Source of the DNA: a virus | Direction: 5' to 3' (one strand) | Virus record (IMG/VR): IMGVR_UViG_3300027043_000011 | Span: 1-49,186 of that record | Length of the DNA stretch: 49,186 nt | Shown: in pieces, positions 8,405 to 13,921 of the stretch | How the letters are laid out: each line of letters opens with the position of its first letter | Numbering within the stretch: position 1 is the stretch's first letter | The notes under the pieces: model-generated | Seen by the model: the letters and a program-made list of their open reading frames with translations, nothing else | The model's database searches: none | Told to the model about the DNA's origin: nothing | Program-made: the position numbers and the translations under genes

Positions 8405-8433
8405 ATTGTCCCATGGATCAAGGCGAATGTCAA
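8405..8433 (-). promoter_or_regulatory. Sigma70-type promoter for the leftward packaging/head operon
   Basis: Read on the minus strand: TTGACA (8428-8433), a 17-base spacer, then GACAAT (8405-8410). This is close to the host consensus and points at the first leftward gene. The spacer contains a copy of the ATCAAGG heptamer (8417-8423 on the plus strand) that is repeated in the nearby control region, so a repeat-binding protein could compete with RNA polymerase here. Confidence 0.75.
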
Positions 8434-8743
8434 GCGAAATCGTTCCGCTTGGCGTGGGTGTGGCAATTTGCCACACAATCAGGAGTTGTATCTGCAACCC
8501 AGGGTTGAAGTGATTTTGGCGAAATATTTTGTCGGTGAGTCCTCCGGGACCCGGCGAACGCCGGCTTTTGGCCCCCCGGGGTGGGTCGAGGCCACTCGCG
8601 GAGCGGGAATCCTTGCGAAAGTTCGCGCTCCGAGTGCAATCGAAACCTCCCAAGGCCGCGCCAAAGGCAATCAAGGCCAAAGGCTTGCAGGAATCGGCGA
8701 ATCCTTCGGGGCGAGTCCTTCCTCGCGTGTGCTTCCGCCCCTG
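8434..8743. other. Non-coding spacer with stem-loops
   Basis: I see no convincing gene here; the open frames lack ribosome sites and protein-like composition. It holds a perfect hairpin with arms CCGGCG (8551-8556) and CGCCGG (8559-8564) followed by CTTTTGG, which could act as a weak terminator for rightward transcripts. It also has a larger imperfect stem between 8593-8605 and 8626-8636, and one more ATCAAGG copy at 8670-8676. The rest is GC-rich and unremarkable. Confidence 0.45.
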
Positions 8744-8920
8744 GTTGCCCTTGATGCCCTTTGATAGCCTTGATATCTGTCGGATTCCAGCGGGAAGGGG
8801 GGGGGTCCCTATATGTAGAAAAAAAAAAATCTCTCTTACACACTCTCTCCCCCTATCCCGCCACCAAAGAGAGCGGCTACAATCAAGGCAATCGAGGGGT
8901 AATCAAGGGTAATCAGGGGC
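8744..8920. repeat. Head-to-head phased ATCAAGG heptamer arrays, candidate origin or control site
   Basis: Three copies on the minus strand (seen as CCTTGAT, CTTTGAT, CCTTGAT at 8749, 8759 and 8768) face four copies on the plus strand (ATCAAGG, ATCGAGG, ATCAAGG, ATCAGGG at 8882, 8891, 8902 and 8912). Spacing within each array is 9-11 bases, one helical turn, so a bound protein would line up on one DNA face. Between the arrays lie runs of nine G and eleven A and a pyrimidine-rich tract. Such iterons are seen at replication origins and at multi-operator control regions. Confidence 0.55.
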
Positions 8921-8940
8921 TGATCACGAAAGCGTGATCA
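8921..8940. promoter_or_regulatory. Perfect palindrome before the first early promoter
   Basis: Arms TGATCACG (8921-8928) and CGTGATCA (8933-8940) are perfectly complementary around AAAG. It follows directly on the last ATCAGGG repeat and ends 19 bases before the -35 box at 8960. It could be an operator, or a cruciform/hairpin part of an origin. Confidence 0.5.
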
Positions 8941-8959
8941 CTTTGTGATCGATCGTGAG

Positions 8960-8988
8960 TTGACGGCTGCGCCAATCGGCCCTATATT
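8960..8988 (+). promoter_or_regulatory. Early promoter P1
   Basis: TTGACG (8960-8965), 17-base spacer, TATATT (8983-8988). The same architecture recurs at five further sites up to 13950. Host sigma70-type polymerase should use it, as expected for immediate-early genes in a phage without its own RNA polymerase. Confidence 0.75.
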
Positions 8989-9016
8989 AGTGAGGTAGAA
9001 GCAAGGAGGCGAGAGC

Positions 9017-9190
9017 ATGGAGCACGCATTGCATTGGGCCGCAGAAATGGCCTGGAGTTTTTCAGACCACATCTGGACGGGATCGGCCACGTTCGCGGGA
9101 GGCTATGCGTTCAATGCGAGCAAGCACATTTATGTGATAGTGAAGGCAAGGCGTGACGCACGCAAGGTCAAGACGCTCACGAAAGAGTGA
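9017..9190 (+). CDS. First early gene, 57-residue protein
   Basis: The ATG at 9017 lies eight bases after AAGGAGG (9003-9009) and about 20 bases downstream of the likely P1 start site. The N-terminal part is rich in aromatic residues and His (MEHALHWAAEMAWSFSDHIW). A mildly hydrophobic stretch follows (SATFAGGYAFNASKHIYVIV), and the tail is basic (KARRDARKVKTLTKE). It could be a small membrane-anchored or nucleic-acid-binding peptide. As the first gene after the control region it is a good host-takeover candidate; no family is recognised. Confidence 0.65.
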   Translation: MEHALHWAAEMAWSFSDHIWTGSATFAGGYAFNASKHIYVIVKARRDARKVKTLTKE

Positions 9191-9202
9191 TCGAGCGAGG
9201 GC

Positions 9203-9231
9203 TTGACGAACGGCTCGCCAAGCCCTATATT
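9203..9231 (+). promoter_or_regulatory. Early promoter P2
   Basis: TTGACG (9203-9208), 17-base spacer, TATATT (9226-9231). Both boxes are identical to those of P1 and the spacers share GCC-rich segments, so the pair may come from duplication. It lies between two short genes and rules out the longer upstream start for the next frame. Confidence 0.7.
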
Positions 9232-9255
9232 CAGGAAGTCAACGGAGTGAAGATC

Positions 9256-9615
9256 ATGGGACGTTTGATCAAGCAGGTTGCGGCAGAGAAGAAGGCAAAG
9301 AACGAAACGCTTCGGGAGTTGCGCGCCGCGTTCAAGGCCGCAGAACGCAAGATCAAGGCTGAGATCGAGGCTTTGAACGAAGAAGCCAACGAAATTCGCG
9401 CAGGGAAGGCGCAAGCCAAGGTTGACGCGAAGGCGGCAAAGATTAAAGCCGCTGAGGCGAGGGCAGAGAAGAAGGCAGCCAAGGCCGCAGAGGCAGAGGC
9501 GAAGCTCGCCGCGCGCAAGCTGAAAGAGCAAGCCAAGGTTGCCAAGCGCACGCCGCTCACGACTACGGCGCTCGTTCGACGGAATGGAACGCAGAGTGTG
9601 GAGTTGGGCGCGTAA
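9256..9615 (+). CDS. Lys/Ala-rich coiled-coil early protein
   Basis: I choose the ATG at 9256, preceded by GGAGTGA, because the longer frame would begin upstream of promoter P2. The 119 residues are almost entirely Lys, Ala, Glu and Arg in long predicted helices, such as RAAFKAAERKIKAEIEALNE and a later stretch of repeated KAA/EA units. The protein would be a highly basic, extended coiled coil, reminiscent of histone H1-like tails. It may bind DNA or RNA non-specifically. Low complexity prevents a family call. Confidence 0.65.
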   Translation: MGRLIKQVAAEKKAKNETLRELRAAFKAAERKIKAEIEALNEEANEIRAGKAQAKVDAKAAKIKAAEARAEKKAAKAAEAEAKLAARKLKEQAKVAKRTPLTTTALVRRNGTQSVELGA

Positions 9616-9629
9616 GCGCCCTTCTCTCT
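9606..9629 (+). terminator. Hairpin terminator after the K/A-rich gene
   Basis: Arms GGGCGC (9606-9611) and GCGCCC (9616-9621) surround GTAA and are followed by a pyrimidine run, TTCTCTCTC. The gene's TAA stop lies in the loop. It is a plausible weak intrinsic terminator or a 3'-end stabiliser before the next gene. Confidence 0.5.
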
Positions 9630-9649
9630 CAAACTAAGGAGTAAAGACA

Positions 9650-9877
9650 ATGGCAGGTTATCACTTTCACAAATGCGCTCATGGTCACGAATGGGGTCAT
9701 GAGCAGAGCGTTTTCGAGAAGAGCGAGGAGGAGTACAACGCCGCGCATGACTGCCCAAAGTGTGGAGAGAATGTCCGCAATGTGAGCCGATTTCCCGATC
9801 AGGAGGCCGAAAGGGAGTTCATGGATATCCAAATGGAGCAAATGATGAGGGCAATGTTTGGGGAGGAGTACAAATGA
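9650..9877 (+). CDS. Small zinc-ribbon-like protein
   Basis: A 75-residue protein with a His/Cys-rich N terminus (GYHFHKCAHGHEW) and a second pair in CPKCGEN (Cys35 and Cys38), which could together hold a zinc ion. The C-terminal half is acidic and helical, ending with MEQMMRAMFGEEYK. AAGGAG stands before the ATG, and the stop overlaps the next start as ATGA. It is probably a small nucleic-acid- or protein-binding early factor. Confidence 0.65.
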   Translation: MAGYHFHKCAHGHEWGHEQSVFEKSEEEYNAAHDCPKCGENVRNVSRFPDQEAEREFMDIQMEQMMRAMFGEEYK

Positions 9878-10092
9878 AATATACCCTTAGTCTATCAAAT
9901 GCTGGCATAGGCACAGCATGGGAGACCACGTTCGAGATGGCCAATGAGACAATGGCCATCGACTACTGTAAGCGTCTCCTCACGCGTGACGCATGGCGCT
10001 GGCAGAACTCGGAGTGGCAACTGTGGACGGCAGCAGGTGATCGTCTCGTTTCCTCGTTCATGGTCACTTCCGCCATCACCGTAGTCGAGTGA
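9874..10092 (+). CDS. Small early protein, unknown
   Basis: The ATG at 9874 overlaps the previous stop (ATGA) and follows GGGAGGAG. The 72-residue product reads MKYTLSLSNAGIGTAWETTF and continues through an alpha-beta-looking chain (DYCKRLLTRDAWRWQNSEW). It has the length and feel of small ferredoxin-like host-takeover proteins, but there is no recognised motif. It precedes a strong hairpin, so it is the last gene of its transcript block. Confidence 0.6.
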   Translation: MKYTLSLSNAGIGTAWETTFEMANETMAIDYCKRLLTRDAWRWQNSEWQLWTAAGDRLVSSFMVTSAITVVE

Positions 10093-10099
10093 TCGTCGT

Positions 10100-10126
10100 A
10101 GGGGTGCGACAAATCGTCGCACCCCT
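10100..10126 (+). terminator. Strong hairpin directly abutting promoter P3
   Basis: Arms AGGGGTGCGAC (10100-10110) and GTCGCACCCCT (10116-10126) are perfectly complementary around AAATC, an 11-bp stem. There is no U tract; the last base of the stem is the first base of the P3 -35 box. The 15-base sequence GACAAATCGTCGCAC occurs twice, at 10108 and 10128, so one copy overlaps the promoter itself. It may end upstream transcription, bind a regulator, or both. Confidence 0.6.
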
Positions 10127-10154
10127 TGACAAATCGTCGCACAATCCCCATATG
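10126..10154 (+). promoter_or_regulatory. Early promoter P3
   Basis: TTGACA (10126-10131), 17-base spacer, CATATG (10149-10154). The -10 box departs from consensus at its first base. An inverted repeat, CCCCA (10146-10150) and TGGGG (10162-10166), brackets the -10 region, as in three other promoters of this series. Confidence 0.6.
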
Positions 10155-10182
10155 TATAAGGTGGGGGCAAGGAGTGACCAAA

Positions 10183-10434
10183 ATGACTGTTATGGTAACG
10201 ATGACGGTTCGATACGAACTCAAGAGCACTAACGCCGACGATGGCACGCACCGCAACGCGGTCCTTACCCAAGAGATCAGCGATTGGGTACAGAACCGCA
10301 GGGCGCTCAACAACGCCATTGCAGATGGAGCAGAGGTTATCTTCGAGACGGCGGAAATGGAAAGCCGGACTTCGCACTATTCGAAGCGTTCCCTCGACAA
10401 GCACACTATTTCCTCTCGTCGTGACGAGGATTGA
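10183..10434 (+). CDS. Small early protein, unknown
   Basis: The ATG at 10183 follows AAGGAGTGA and P3; a longer frame would start inside the promoter. The 83-residue product begins with a beta-like segment (MTVMVTMTVRYELKS) and continues with charged helical sequence (REAL-like ALNNAIADGAEVIFETAEM). It ends in Ser, Arg and Asp residues. No family is recognised. It is followed by the first of four double-hairpin elements. Confidence 0.55.
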   Translation: MTVMVTMTVRYELKSTNADDGTHRNAVLTQEISDWVQNRRALNNAIADGAEVIFETAEMESRTSHYSKRSLDKHTISSRRDED

Positions 10435-10445
10435 GCACATAAGCG

Positions 10446-10502
10446 TTGAGTGAGCAGACGCGGGGAGTGCCGAAGCACTCCCCCAGCCTGCCCATTGGCA
10501 GG
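10446..10502 (+). promoter_or_regulatory. Double-hairpin leader element, copy 1
   Basis: TTGAGTG (10446-10452) is followed by stem 1 with arms GGGGAGTGC (10462-10470) and GCACTCCCC (10475-10483) around CGAA, then stem 2 with arms CCTGCC (10487-10492) and GGCAGG (10497-10502) around CATT. A GTGGAGG ribosome site and the next ATG (10524) follow. Three further copies keep the structure with different stem sequences. Confidence 0.75.
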
Positions 10503-10523
10503 ACAAAAGGAGTGGAGGCAACT

Positions 10524-10868
10524 ATGGAAGACTGGGATGAAGTGTTCGGCCTTGGAGATGCAATAAACACAACTGACGCGAGGATTTCAGATGGAAACAT
10601 CAGGAAGATAAAAGATCACATCATAAATCAGCTAGAACAGCAAGACTGCTCTGCATCTTCCCGATGGGTCCACGAGGTGTCCGAATATCAACACACATCA
10701 GGAAAGGGCAACTACTTTCCACCTTTCATGGTAAATCAAGAGCGTTGGAATGAACTTGTGAAAAATCTTCGCAAGTTTACGCTAAAAGTGTCCACTAACG
10801 GGCGCGTTACCGTGGATTGGGATCACGCCCCAGCATTACCTCGCGAATGGTATTGCATTGGTCTATGA
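10524..10868 (+). CDS. Early protein, unknown
   Basis: The ATG at 10524, after GTGGAGG, fits the conserved leader; upstream starts would lie inside the hairpin element. The 114-residue product is acidic at the N terminus (MEDWDEVFGLGDAINTTDAR), has a central helix (GNIRKIKDHIINQLEQQD) and ends with a basic and aromatic segment (NELVKNLRKFTLKVSTNGR). It lacks a recognisable domain. The stop falls just before the second double hairpin. Confidence 0.6.
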   Translation: MEDWDEVFGLGDAINTTDARISDGNIRKIKDHIINQLEQQDCSASSRWVHEVSEYQHTSGKGNYFPPFMVNQERWNELVKNLRKFTLKVSTNGRVTVDWDHAPALPREWYCIGL

Positions 10869-10869
10869 G

Positions 10870-10917
10870 TTGAGTGATGGGGCCGTAACTGGCCCCATTG
10901 CCCAGCCCTCTGGCTGG
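10870..10917 (+). promoter_or_regulatory. Double-hairpin leader element, copy 2
   Basis: TTGAGTG (10870-10876), stem 1 arms ATGGGGCC (10877-10884) and GGCCCCAT (10891-10898) around GTAACT, spacer TGC after one T, stem 2 arms CCAGCC (10902-10907) and GGCTGG (10912-10917) around CTCT. A GGAGG site and the ATG at 10930 follow. Both stems differ from copy 1 by compensating changes. Confidence 0.8.
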
Positions 10918-10929
10918 ATGGAGGCAAAC

Positions 10930-11340
10930 ATGGAGTTTCAAGAACCTAAAACCAAACTCGCCGAACAACTCGCAAAGGCACAGAATGTCAATGATAAAAT
11001 CCATGCGTTGGTAATCTTCGCTCGAAGCGCAATCGAAGCGATCGAAGAACTTCAACGCCGAGTGACTGCACAAGAACAAGCTCTCGGCGATTTGCGTGAA
11101 CAACTCGCGAAGACACCACGTCGGGCCAAGACCGGGCCTGATTTGGTGTCAACGCAGAGTCTTGCGCAAATGGCTGGAACCACAGCCAACATCGAGCAAA
11201 CCTACGTTGTCAAACACATCGCACGGAAATACAGCGAGGAACACAAGCTCGAAGTGAAGCGAGGCGAAGGCAAGTCGGGACAGGATTGGTTCACACGTGA
11301 AGCAGCCGAGTACGCTGTGAACCAATTCAAGAAGCTTTGA
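10930..11340 (+). CDS. Early coiled-coil protein with C-terminal basic domain
   Basis: Starting at the ATG at 10930 after GGAGG, the protein has 136 residues. Residues 1-65 form a likely coiled coil (AEQLAKAQNVNDKIHALV, then EAIEELQRRVTAQEQALGDL). The second half is a compact charged domain (TYVVKHIARKYSEEHKLEVK, then GQDWFTREAAEYAVNQFKK) that could be a winged-helix-like DNA-binding fold. A regulator or host-takeover protein is plausible; no family is recognised. Confidence 0.6.
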   Translation: MEFQEPKTKLAEQLAKAQNVNDKIHALVIFARSAIEAIEELQRRVTAQEQALGDLREQLAKTPRRAKTGPDLVSTQSLAQMAGTTANIEQTYVVKHIARKYSEEHKLEVKRGEGKSGQDWFTREAAEYAVNQFKKL

Positions 11341-11343
11341 CGA

Positions 11344-11392
11344 TTGAGTGGTGGGGTGATTACTCACCCCACTGCCCAGGCGTTACGCTTGG
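11344..11392 (+). promoter_or_regulatory. Double-hairpin leader element, copy 3
   Basis: TTGAGTG (11344-11350), stem 1 arms GTGGGGTGA (11351-11359) and TCACCCCAC (11364-11372) around TTAC, spacer TGC, stem 2 arms CCAGGCG (11376-11382) and CGCTTGG (11386-11392) around TTA with one G-U pair. A GAGGAG site and the ATG at 11410 follow. Confidence 0.8.
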
Positions 11393-11409
11393 AAGAGGAG
11401 ACAACGCAA

Positions 11410-11706
11410 ATGAAATACGTCGTCAAGATCGAAACCCATTACAAGGAGCATCCACGTAGCAGACTCATGCAAACCATCGACGCGTACGATGGCGAGGACG
11501 CGCAACGCCTCTCGGAACTTCTTGGCGTTGACGAAATGGATCATTTACCTTTCACGCGCAAGGCAACTCCGTGCATTCGCGTGCGAACCTTCGGCCCTCT
11601 CGGTGACTTGACCATTCCAATGGACAAGATCGAAGCTGTCGGGGAGGAAATTCACAGAGCGCTAATCGAGATGGCGCAGGATCAAAAGGTCACCAAAATC
11701 CGATGA
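11410..11706 (+). CDS. Early protein, unknown
   Basis: The ATG at 11410 follows GAGGAG after hairpin copy 3, giving 98 residues. The chain looks alpha-beta (MKYVVKIETHYKEHPRSRLM, later TPCIRVRTFGPLGDLTIPMD). It contains an acidic helix (DGEDAQRLSELLGVDEMD) and ends in a Lys-rich tail. It begins much like the protein at 9874 (MKYTLSL versus MKYVVKI) but I see no further similarity. The stop overlaps the next start as ATGA. Confidence 0.6.
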   Translation: MKYVVKIETHYKEHPRSRLMQTIDAYDGEDAQRLSELLGVDEMDHLPFTRKATPCIRVRTFGPLGDLTIPMDKIEAVGEEIHRALIEMAQDQKVTKIR

Positions 11707-11795
11707 ACAAGAGCAATCTTATATGTGGCATTCTCGCGGCAATCTGTTGGATAGCCGTTTGGCTTTTCCAACAAAGAAAGCCTGATCGCCGATAA
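11703..11795 (+). CDS. 30-residue single-span membrane peptide
   Basis: The ATG overlaps the preceding stop (ATGA). The product is a short N terminus, one hydrophobic span (LICGILAAICWIAVWLF) and a basic tail (QQRKPDRR), a typical inner-membrane micropeptide with a cytoplasmic positive end. Such peptides in phage early regions often act on host membrane processes or superinfection, but nothing here fixes the role. Confidence 0.55.
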   Translation: MNKSNLICGILAAICWIAVWLFQQRKPDRR

Positions 11796-11843
11796 AACTC
11801 TAGGTTGTAGGGTACAACCCAGAGACGTGTGACAATTTGCGCA

Positions 11844-11884
11844 TTGACAAACCGCTCCCTACCCGCTATATTGAGTGGGTAGGG
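11844..11884 (+). promoter_or_regulatory. Early promoter P4 with dyad across the -10 box
   Basis: TTGACA (11844-11849), 17-base spacer, TATATT (11867-11872), a near-ideal sigma70 promoter. CCCTACCC (11857-11864) and GGGTAGGG (11877-11884) form a perfect inverted repeat bracketing the -10 box. A separate small hairpin, GGTTGT/ACAACC, lies upstream at 11804-11820. Confidence 0.75.
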
Positions 11885-11899
11885 ACAAAGGAACGACCA

Positions 11900-12046
11900 A
11901 TGAAACCCCGAACTCTAGAGCAGGCAAAAGCAGCTATCAGGAACATACTTAAAAGAAAAGGTATCAAATCGAGCATGATCTCAAGACATGAGTTCGAACG
12001 CGCGGCAAGAGCAGTTCTTGCTGCACAAAAAGAGAAGAAAGCATGA
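11900..12046 (+). CDS. 48-residue basic protein
   Basis: The ATG at 11900 is the only start downstream of P4; longer versions begin inside the promoter. The product is strongly basic and helical (TLEQAKAAIRNILKRKGIKS, then MISRHEFERAARAVLAAQ). It could be a small helix-turn-helix or ribbon-helix-helix-type DNA-binding protein, perhaps acting on one of the promoter dyads. The stop overlaps the next start (ATGA). Confidence 0.55.
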   Translation: MKPRTLEQAKAAIRNILKRKGIKSSMISRHEFERAARAVLAAQKEKKA

Positions 12047-12249
12047 ATGAGTTCTTCTTCGAAGGCAACCGCTCCGGGGCCTTGCCTCCCTGTGGCCAAA
12101 TCGTTCCTCATGGAACCGACGACCACATGGCGCGTGCGCCCTACACCGGCGATCCAGACAAACTCCTGTCAGGCACCGCCGCTTGGCTTGACAAAATCCG
12201 AGGCGTTTACGCCAGCGGGCGAGAGTGCCCAAATCAAAGGTGGTACTAA
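12043..12249 (+). CDS. Small early protein, unknown
   Basis: A 68-residue frame beginning in an ATGA overlap and ending by sharing a base with the next start (TAATG). It starts MNEFFFEGNRSGALPPCG and has few secondary-structure cues. Another frame is open over the same DNA, but the two couplings favour this one. No family is recognised. Confidence 0.5.
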   Translation: MNEFFFEGNRSGALPPCGQIVPHGTDDHMARAPYTGDPDKLLSGTAAWLDKIRGVYASGRECPNQRWY

Positions 12250-12392
12250 TGGGTGATCCAGAAAACGACCCACACAAATCCCCTGACCTACCGTTTCCAA
12301 TCCTTCCAACGAGGCCGGAGGACTTTCCACCACAACCAGAGCCAAAGCCCGAACCCGAACTTCCTGCTACCCGCCCACCCGGCGAAAGCTGA
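12249..12392 (+). CDS. 47-residue proline-rich peptide
   Basis: The ATG shares a base with the previous stop (TAATG). About one third of residues are Pro, with Glu, Asp and Lys (DFPPQPEPKPEPELP), so the chain should be an extended, disordered peptide. It might be a decoy ligand for a host proline-binding module, but this is speculation. The stop precedes the fourth double hairpin. Confidence 0.45.
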   Translation: MGDPENDPHKSPDLPFPILPTRPEDFPPQPEPKPEPELPATRPPGES

Positions 12393-12395
12393 TTG

Positions 12396-12443
12396 TTGAG
12401 TGGTGAGGGCGTTCGCGCCCTCACTGCCCAGCAATCCCGCTGG
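12396..12443 (+). promoter_or_regulatory. Double-hairpin leader element, copy 4
   Basis: TTGAGTG (12396-12402), stem 1 arms GTGAGGGCG (12403-12411) and CGCCCTCAC (12416-12424) around TTCG, spacer TGC, stem 2 arms CCAGC (12428-12432) and GCTGG (12439-12443). Unlike the other copies, about 60 further bases separate it from the CGGAG site and ATG at 12506. Confidence 0.8.
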
Positions 12444-12505
12444 CGGTCCGGTGCACAGGGCTGTAGTCCCAGGCAAGACCTTAAACTGCCTAAACGGAGT
12501 AAAAC

Positions 12506-13180
12506 ATGCCTGAATACCGAATCCCGATAGCGAAAGCGAAGGGAAAGTTTGTAACCATCTCAACGGACGAAGGTTCACTCCCCGACGAGGTCTACACGTA
12601 CGCGATGTACCTTGGCCTCAAGGCGTTGATGAACCGTGGAATGACTACCATCAAGCGGGAGACGTTCGCCAGCGCCGCCGCTTACGAAACCGCCATCATG
12701 GAGGCTGCTGAGAAGCAGAAGACGATGGCGCTTGAAGGCAAGACCCGCATCGTCGGCATGGGCAAGTCGGCTTCCGCCAAGAAGTCTGACCCGATCCATA
12801 CCGAGGCCGTTCGTCTGGCAAAGAAGTACGCTCGCGAACAGGTCAAGGCTCAGAACGAACTGATCGAAGATCGTGCGGCACGCACCAAGCTTTCCACGAT
12901 CTCGGCGGCGGAATGGACGCGTACCGCCGAAGCGTACATCTCCAACGATCAGGATACGTGGTATGCGGCCGCTCGCGACAGTCTGGCCAAGGCTGCCGTG
13001 AACCCAACCAAGGGCATCGACTTCATGCCGCAGCCCGACGCCAAGCTGGTGAAAAAGGCAGAAACCGCCAGGGCCGAAAAGTCCAAGGTGGCCAAGGCCA
13101 AGGCCGAAGGCAAGACCGCGCCCAAGGCACCACCGGTCAAGGCCAAGCCTCGCAACCCCGCCCATGGAGTCAACAGCTAA
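12506..13180 (+). CDS. Abundant-looking early protein with histone-like basic tail
   Basis: A 224-residue protein preceded by CGGAG and a long leader. The N-terminal 40 residues look beta-rich (YRIPIAKAKGKFVTISTD). The middle is helical (LAKKYAREQVKAQNELIED), and the last 45 residues are rich in Lys, Ala and Pro (EKSKVAKAKAEGKTAPKAPP), like a histone H1 or TolA-type tail. A DNA-binding or polymer-coating function is likely but inferred. A hairpin and a new promoter follow directly. Confidence 0.65.
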   Translation: MPEYRIPIAKAKGKFVTISTDEGSLPDEVYTYAMYLGLKALMNRGMTTIKRETFASAAAYETAIMEAAEKQKTMALEGKTRIVGMGKSASAKKSDPIHTEAVRLAKKYAREQVKAQNELIEDRAARTKLSTISAAEWTRTAEAYISNDQDTWYAAARDSLAKAAVNPTKGIDFMPQPDAKLVKKAETARAEKSKVAKAKAEGKTAPKAPPVKAKPRNPAHGVNS

Positions 13181-13186
13181 GTCTTT

Positions 13187-13200
13187 GGGCGTAAGCGCCC
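13187..13200 (+). terminator. Hairpin abutting promoter P5
   Basis: Arms GGGCG (13187-13191) and CGCCC (13196-13200) surround TAAG, immediately before the P5 -35 box at 13202. This repeats the arrangement at 10100-10126: a hairpin fused to a TTGACA box with no U tract. Confidence 0.45.
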
Positions 13201-13201
13201 C

Positions 13202-13261
13202 TTGACAAACGGGATTGGGATCACCATATCAGGTCTAGCTAGCTAGGTGATACCCAATCCC
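13202..13261 (+). promoter_or_regulatory. Early promoter P5 with a long inverted repeat
   Basis: TTGACA (13202-13207), 17-base spacer, CATATC (13225-13230). GGGATTGGGATCACC (13211-13225) is repeated in inverted form at 13246-13261 with a single extra base. The left arm fills the promoter spacer, so the repeat is more likely a DNA operator than an RNA hairpin. Confidence 0.6.
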
Positions 13262-13278
13262 ACACAATGGAGTGAACC

Positions 13279-13776
13279 ATGTCTTTCGATATCAAGCTCA
13301 CGATCAACACCGACAATCTTGAGGTTGCTATGCTTATGGAACGCGTTCTTGGCCCTGTTGCCAACGCTCTCGCCGAAGCCATCAAACCAGCAATTGAAGA
13401 ACTTCGCTCGGAGGTGACCACGGCCAACGCGATCCTTGAAGCGTCACGTCGAGACTACGAGAACGTCAACAACCAGCGCATCAATGCGTTGAACGAGAAC
13501 GCGAACCTGATCGTCGAGAACGCCGCCCTTAAGAGTAAGCAGGAGGCCGACGTGGCGGAAAACCTCCGGCTTATTGGCGAGGTCGCAACTCTCAACGAGA
13601 AGATTGGGGAGTATAAGGTCGAAATCGAGAAGCTTGTCACGGATGGCAACGCTATCGCGGCCAAACTGCGGAAGGAACGAGACGACGTTAAGAAGGAACT
13701 GGAAGAGGCACAGGCCAAGCTGCGAAACTTCGCTACCCGTGTCCACGACATCCAGCTTCTGCTCGGCAATATGTAA
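13279..13776 (+). CDS. Coiled-coil early protein
   Basis: A 165-residue protein starting after GGAGTGA. The first 45 residues may form a small domain (MSFDIKLTINTDNLEVAMLM). Residues about 50-155 are a continuous heptad-rich coiled coil (INALNENANLIVENAALKS, then KKELEEAQAKLRNFATRV). It has no enzyme motifs. It could be a structural organiser or an inhibitor of a host coiled-coil protein. It is alone between P5 and a good terminator, so it is an independent unit. Confidence 0.65.
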   Translation: MSFDIKLTINTDNLEVAMLMERVLGPVANALAEAIKPAIEELRSEVTTANAILEASRRDYENVNNQRINALNENANLIVENAALKSKQEADVAENLRLIGEVATLNEKIGEYKVEIEKLVTDGNAIAAKLRKERDDVKKELEEAQAKLRNFATRVHDIQLLLGNM

Positions 13777-13844
13777 CATCACGTGGTTGAGGCAACATAA
13801 GAGCAAAACCAGCTAAAGTCCAACCAAACAGTTTTGTGTTACCT

Positions 13845-13878
13845 AAGGGGTCGCCCGATCAGCGACCCCTTTCGTTTG
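13845..13878 (+). terminator. Intrinsic terminator after the coiled-coil gene
   Basis: Arms AAGGGGTCGC (13845-13854) and GCGACCCCTT (13862-13871) form a perfect 10-bp stem, followed by TCGTTTG. This is the most terminator-like structure in the early region. A CCTTGAT heptamer (13889-13895) lies between it and the next promoter. Confidence 0.65.
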
Positions 13879-13921
13879 CCCTAATTGCCCTTGATTTGGC
13901 GAAAATCGGTGAACTTTTCAC

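Noticed and set aside
8430-8912. Long open frames on both strands in the divergent control region
   Set aside because: They lack ribosome sites, have Arg/Pro-rich compositions typical of GC-rich non-coding DNA, and cross the repeat arrays and homopolymer runs.
8744-8920. Possible CRISPR-like repeats
   Set aside because: Units are 7-10 bases, imperfect and in two orientations, with no spacer structure and no cas genes.
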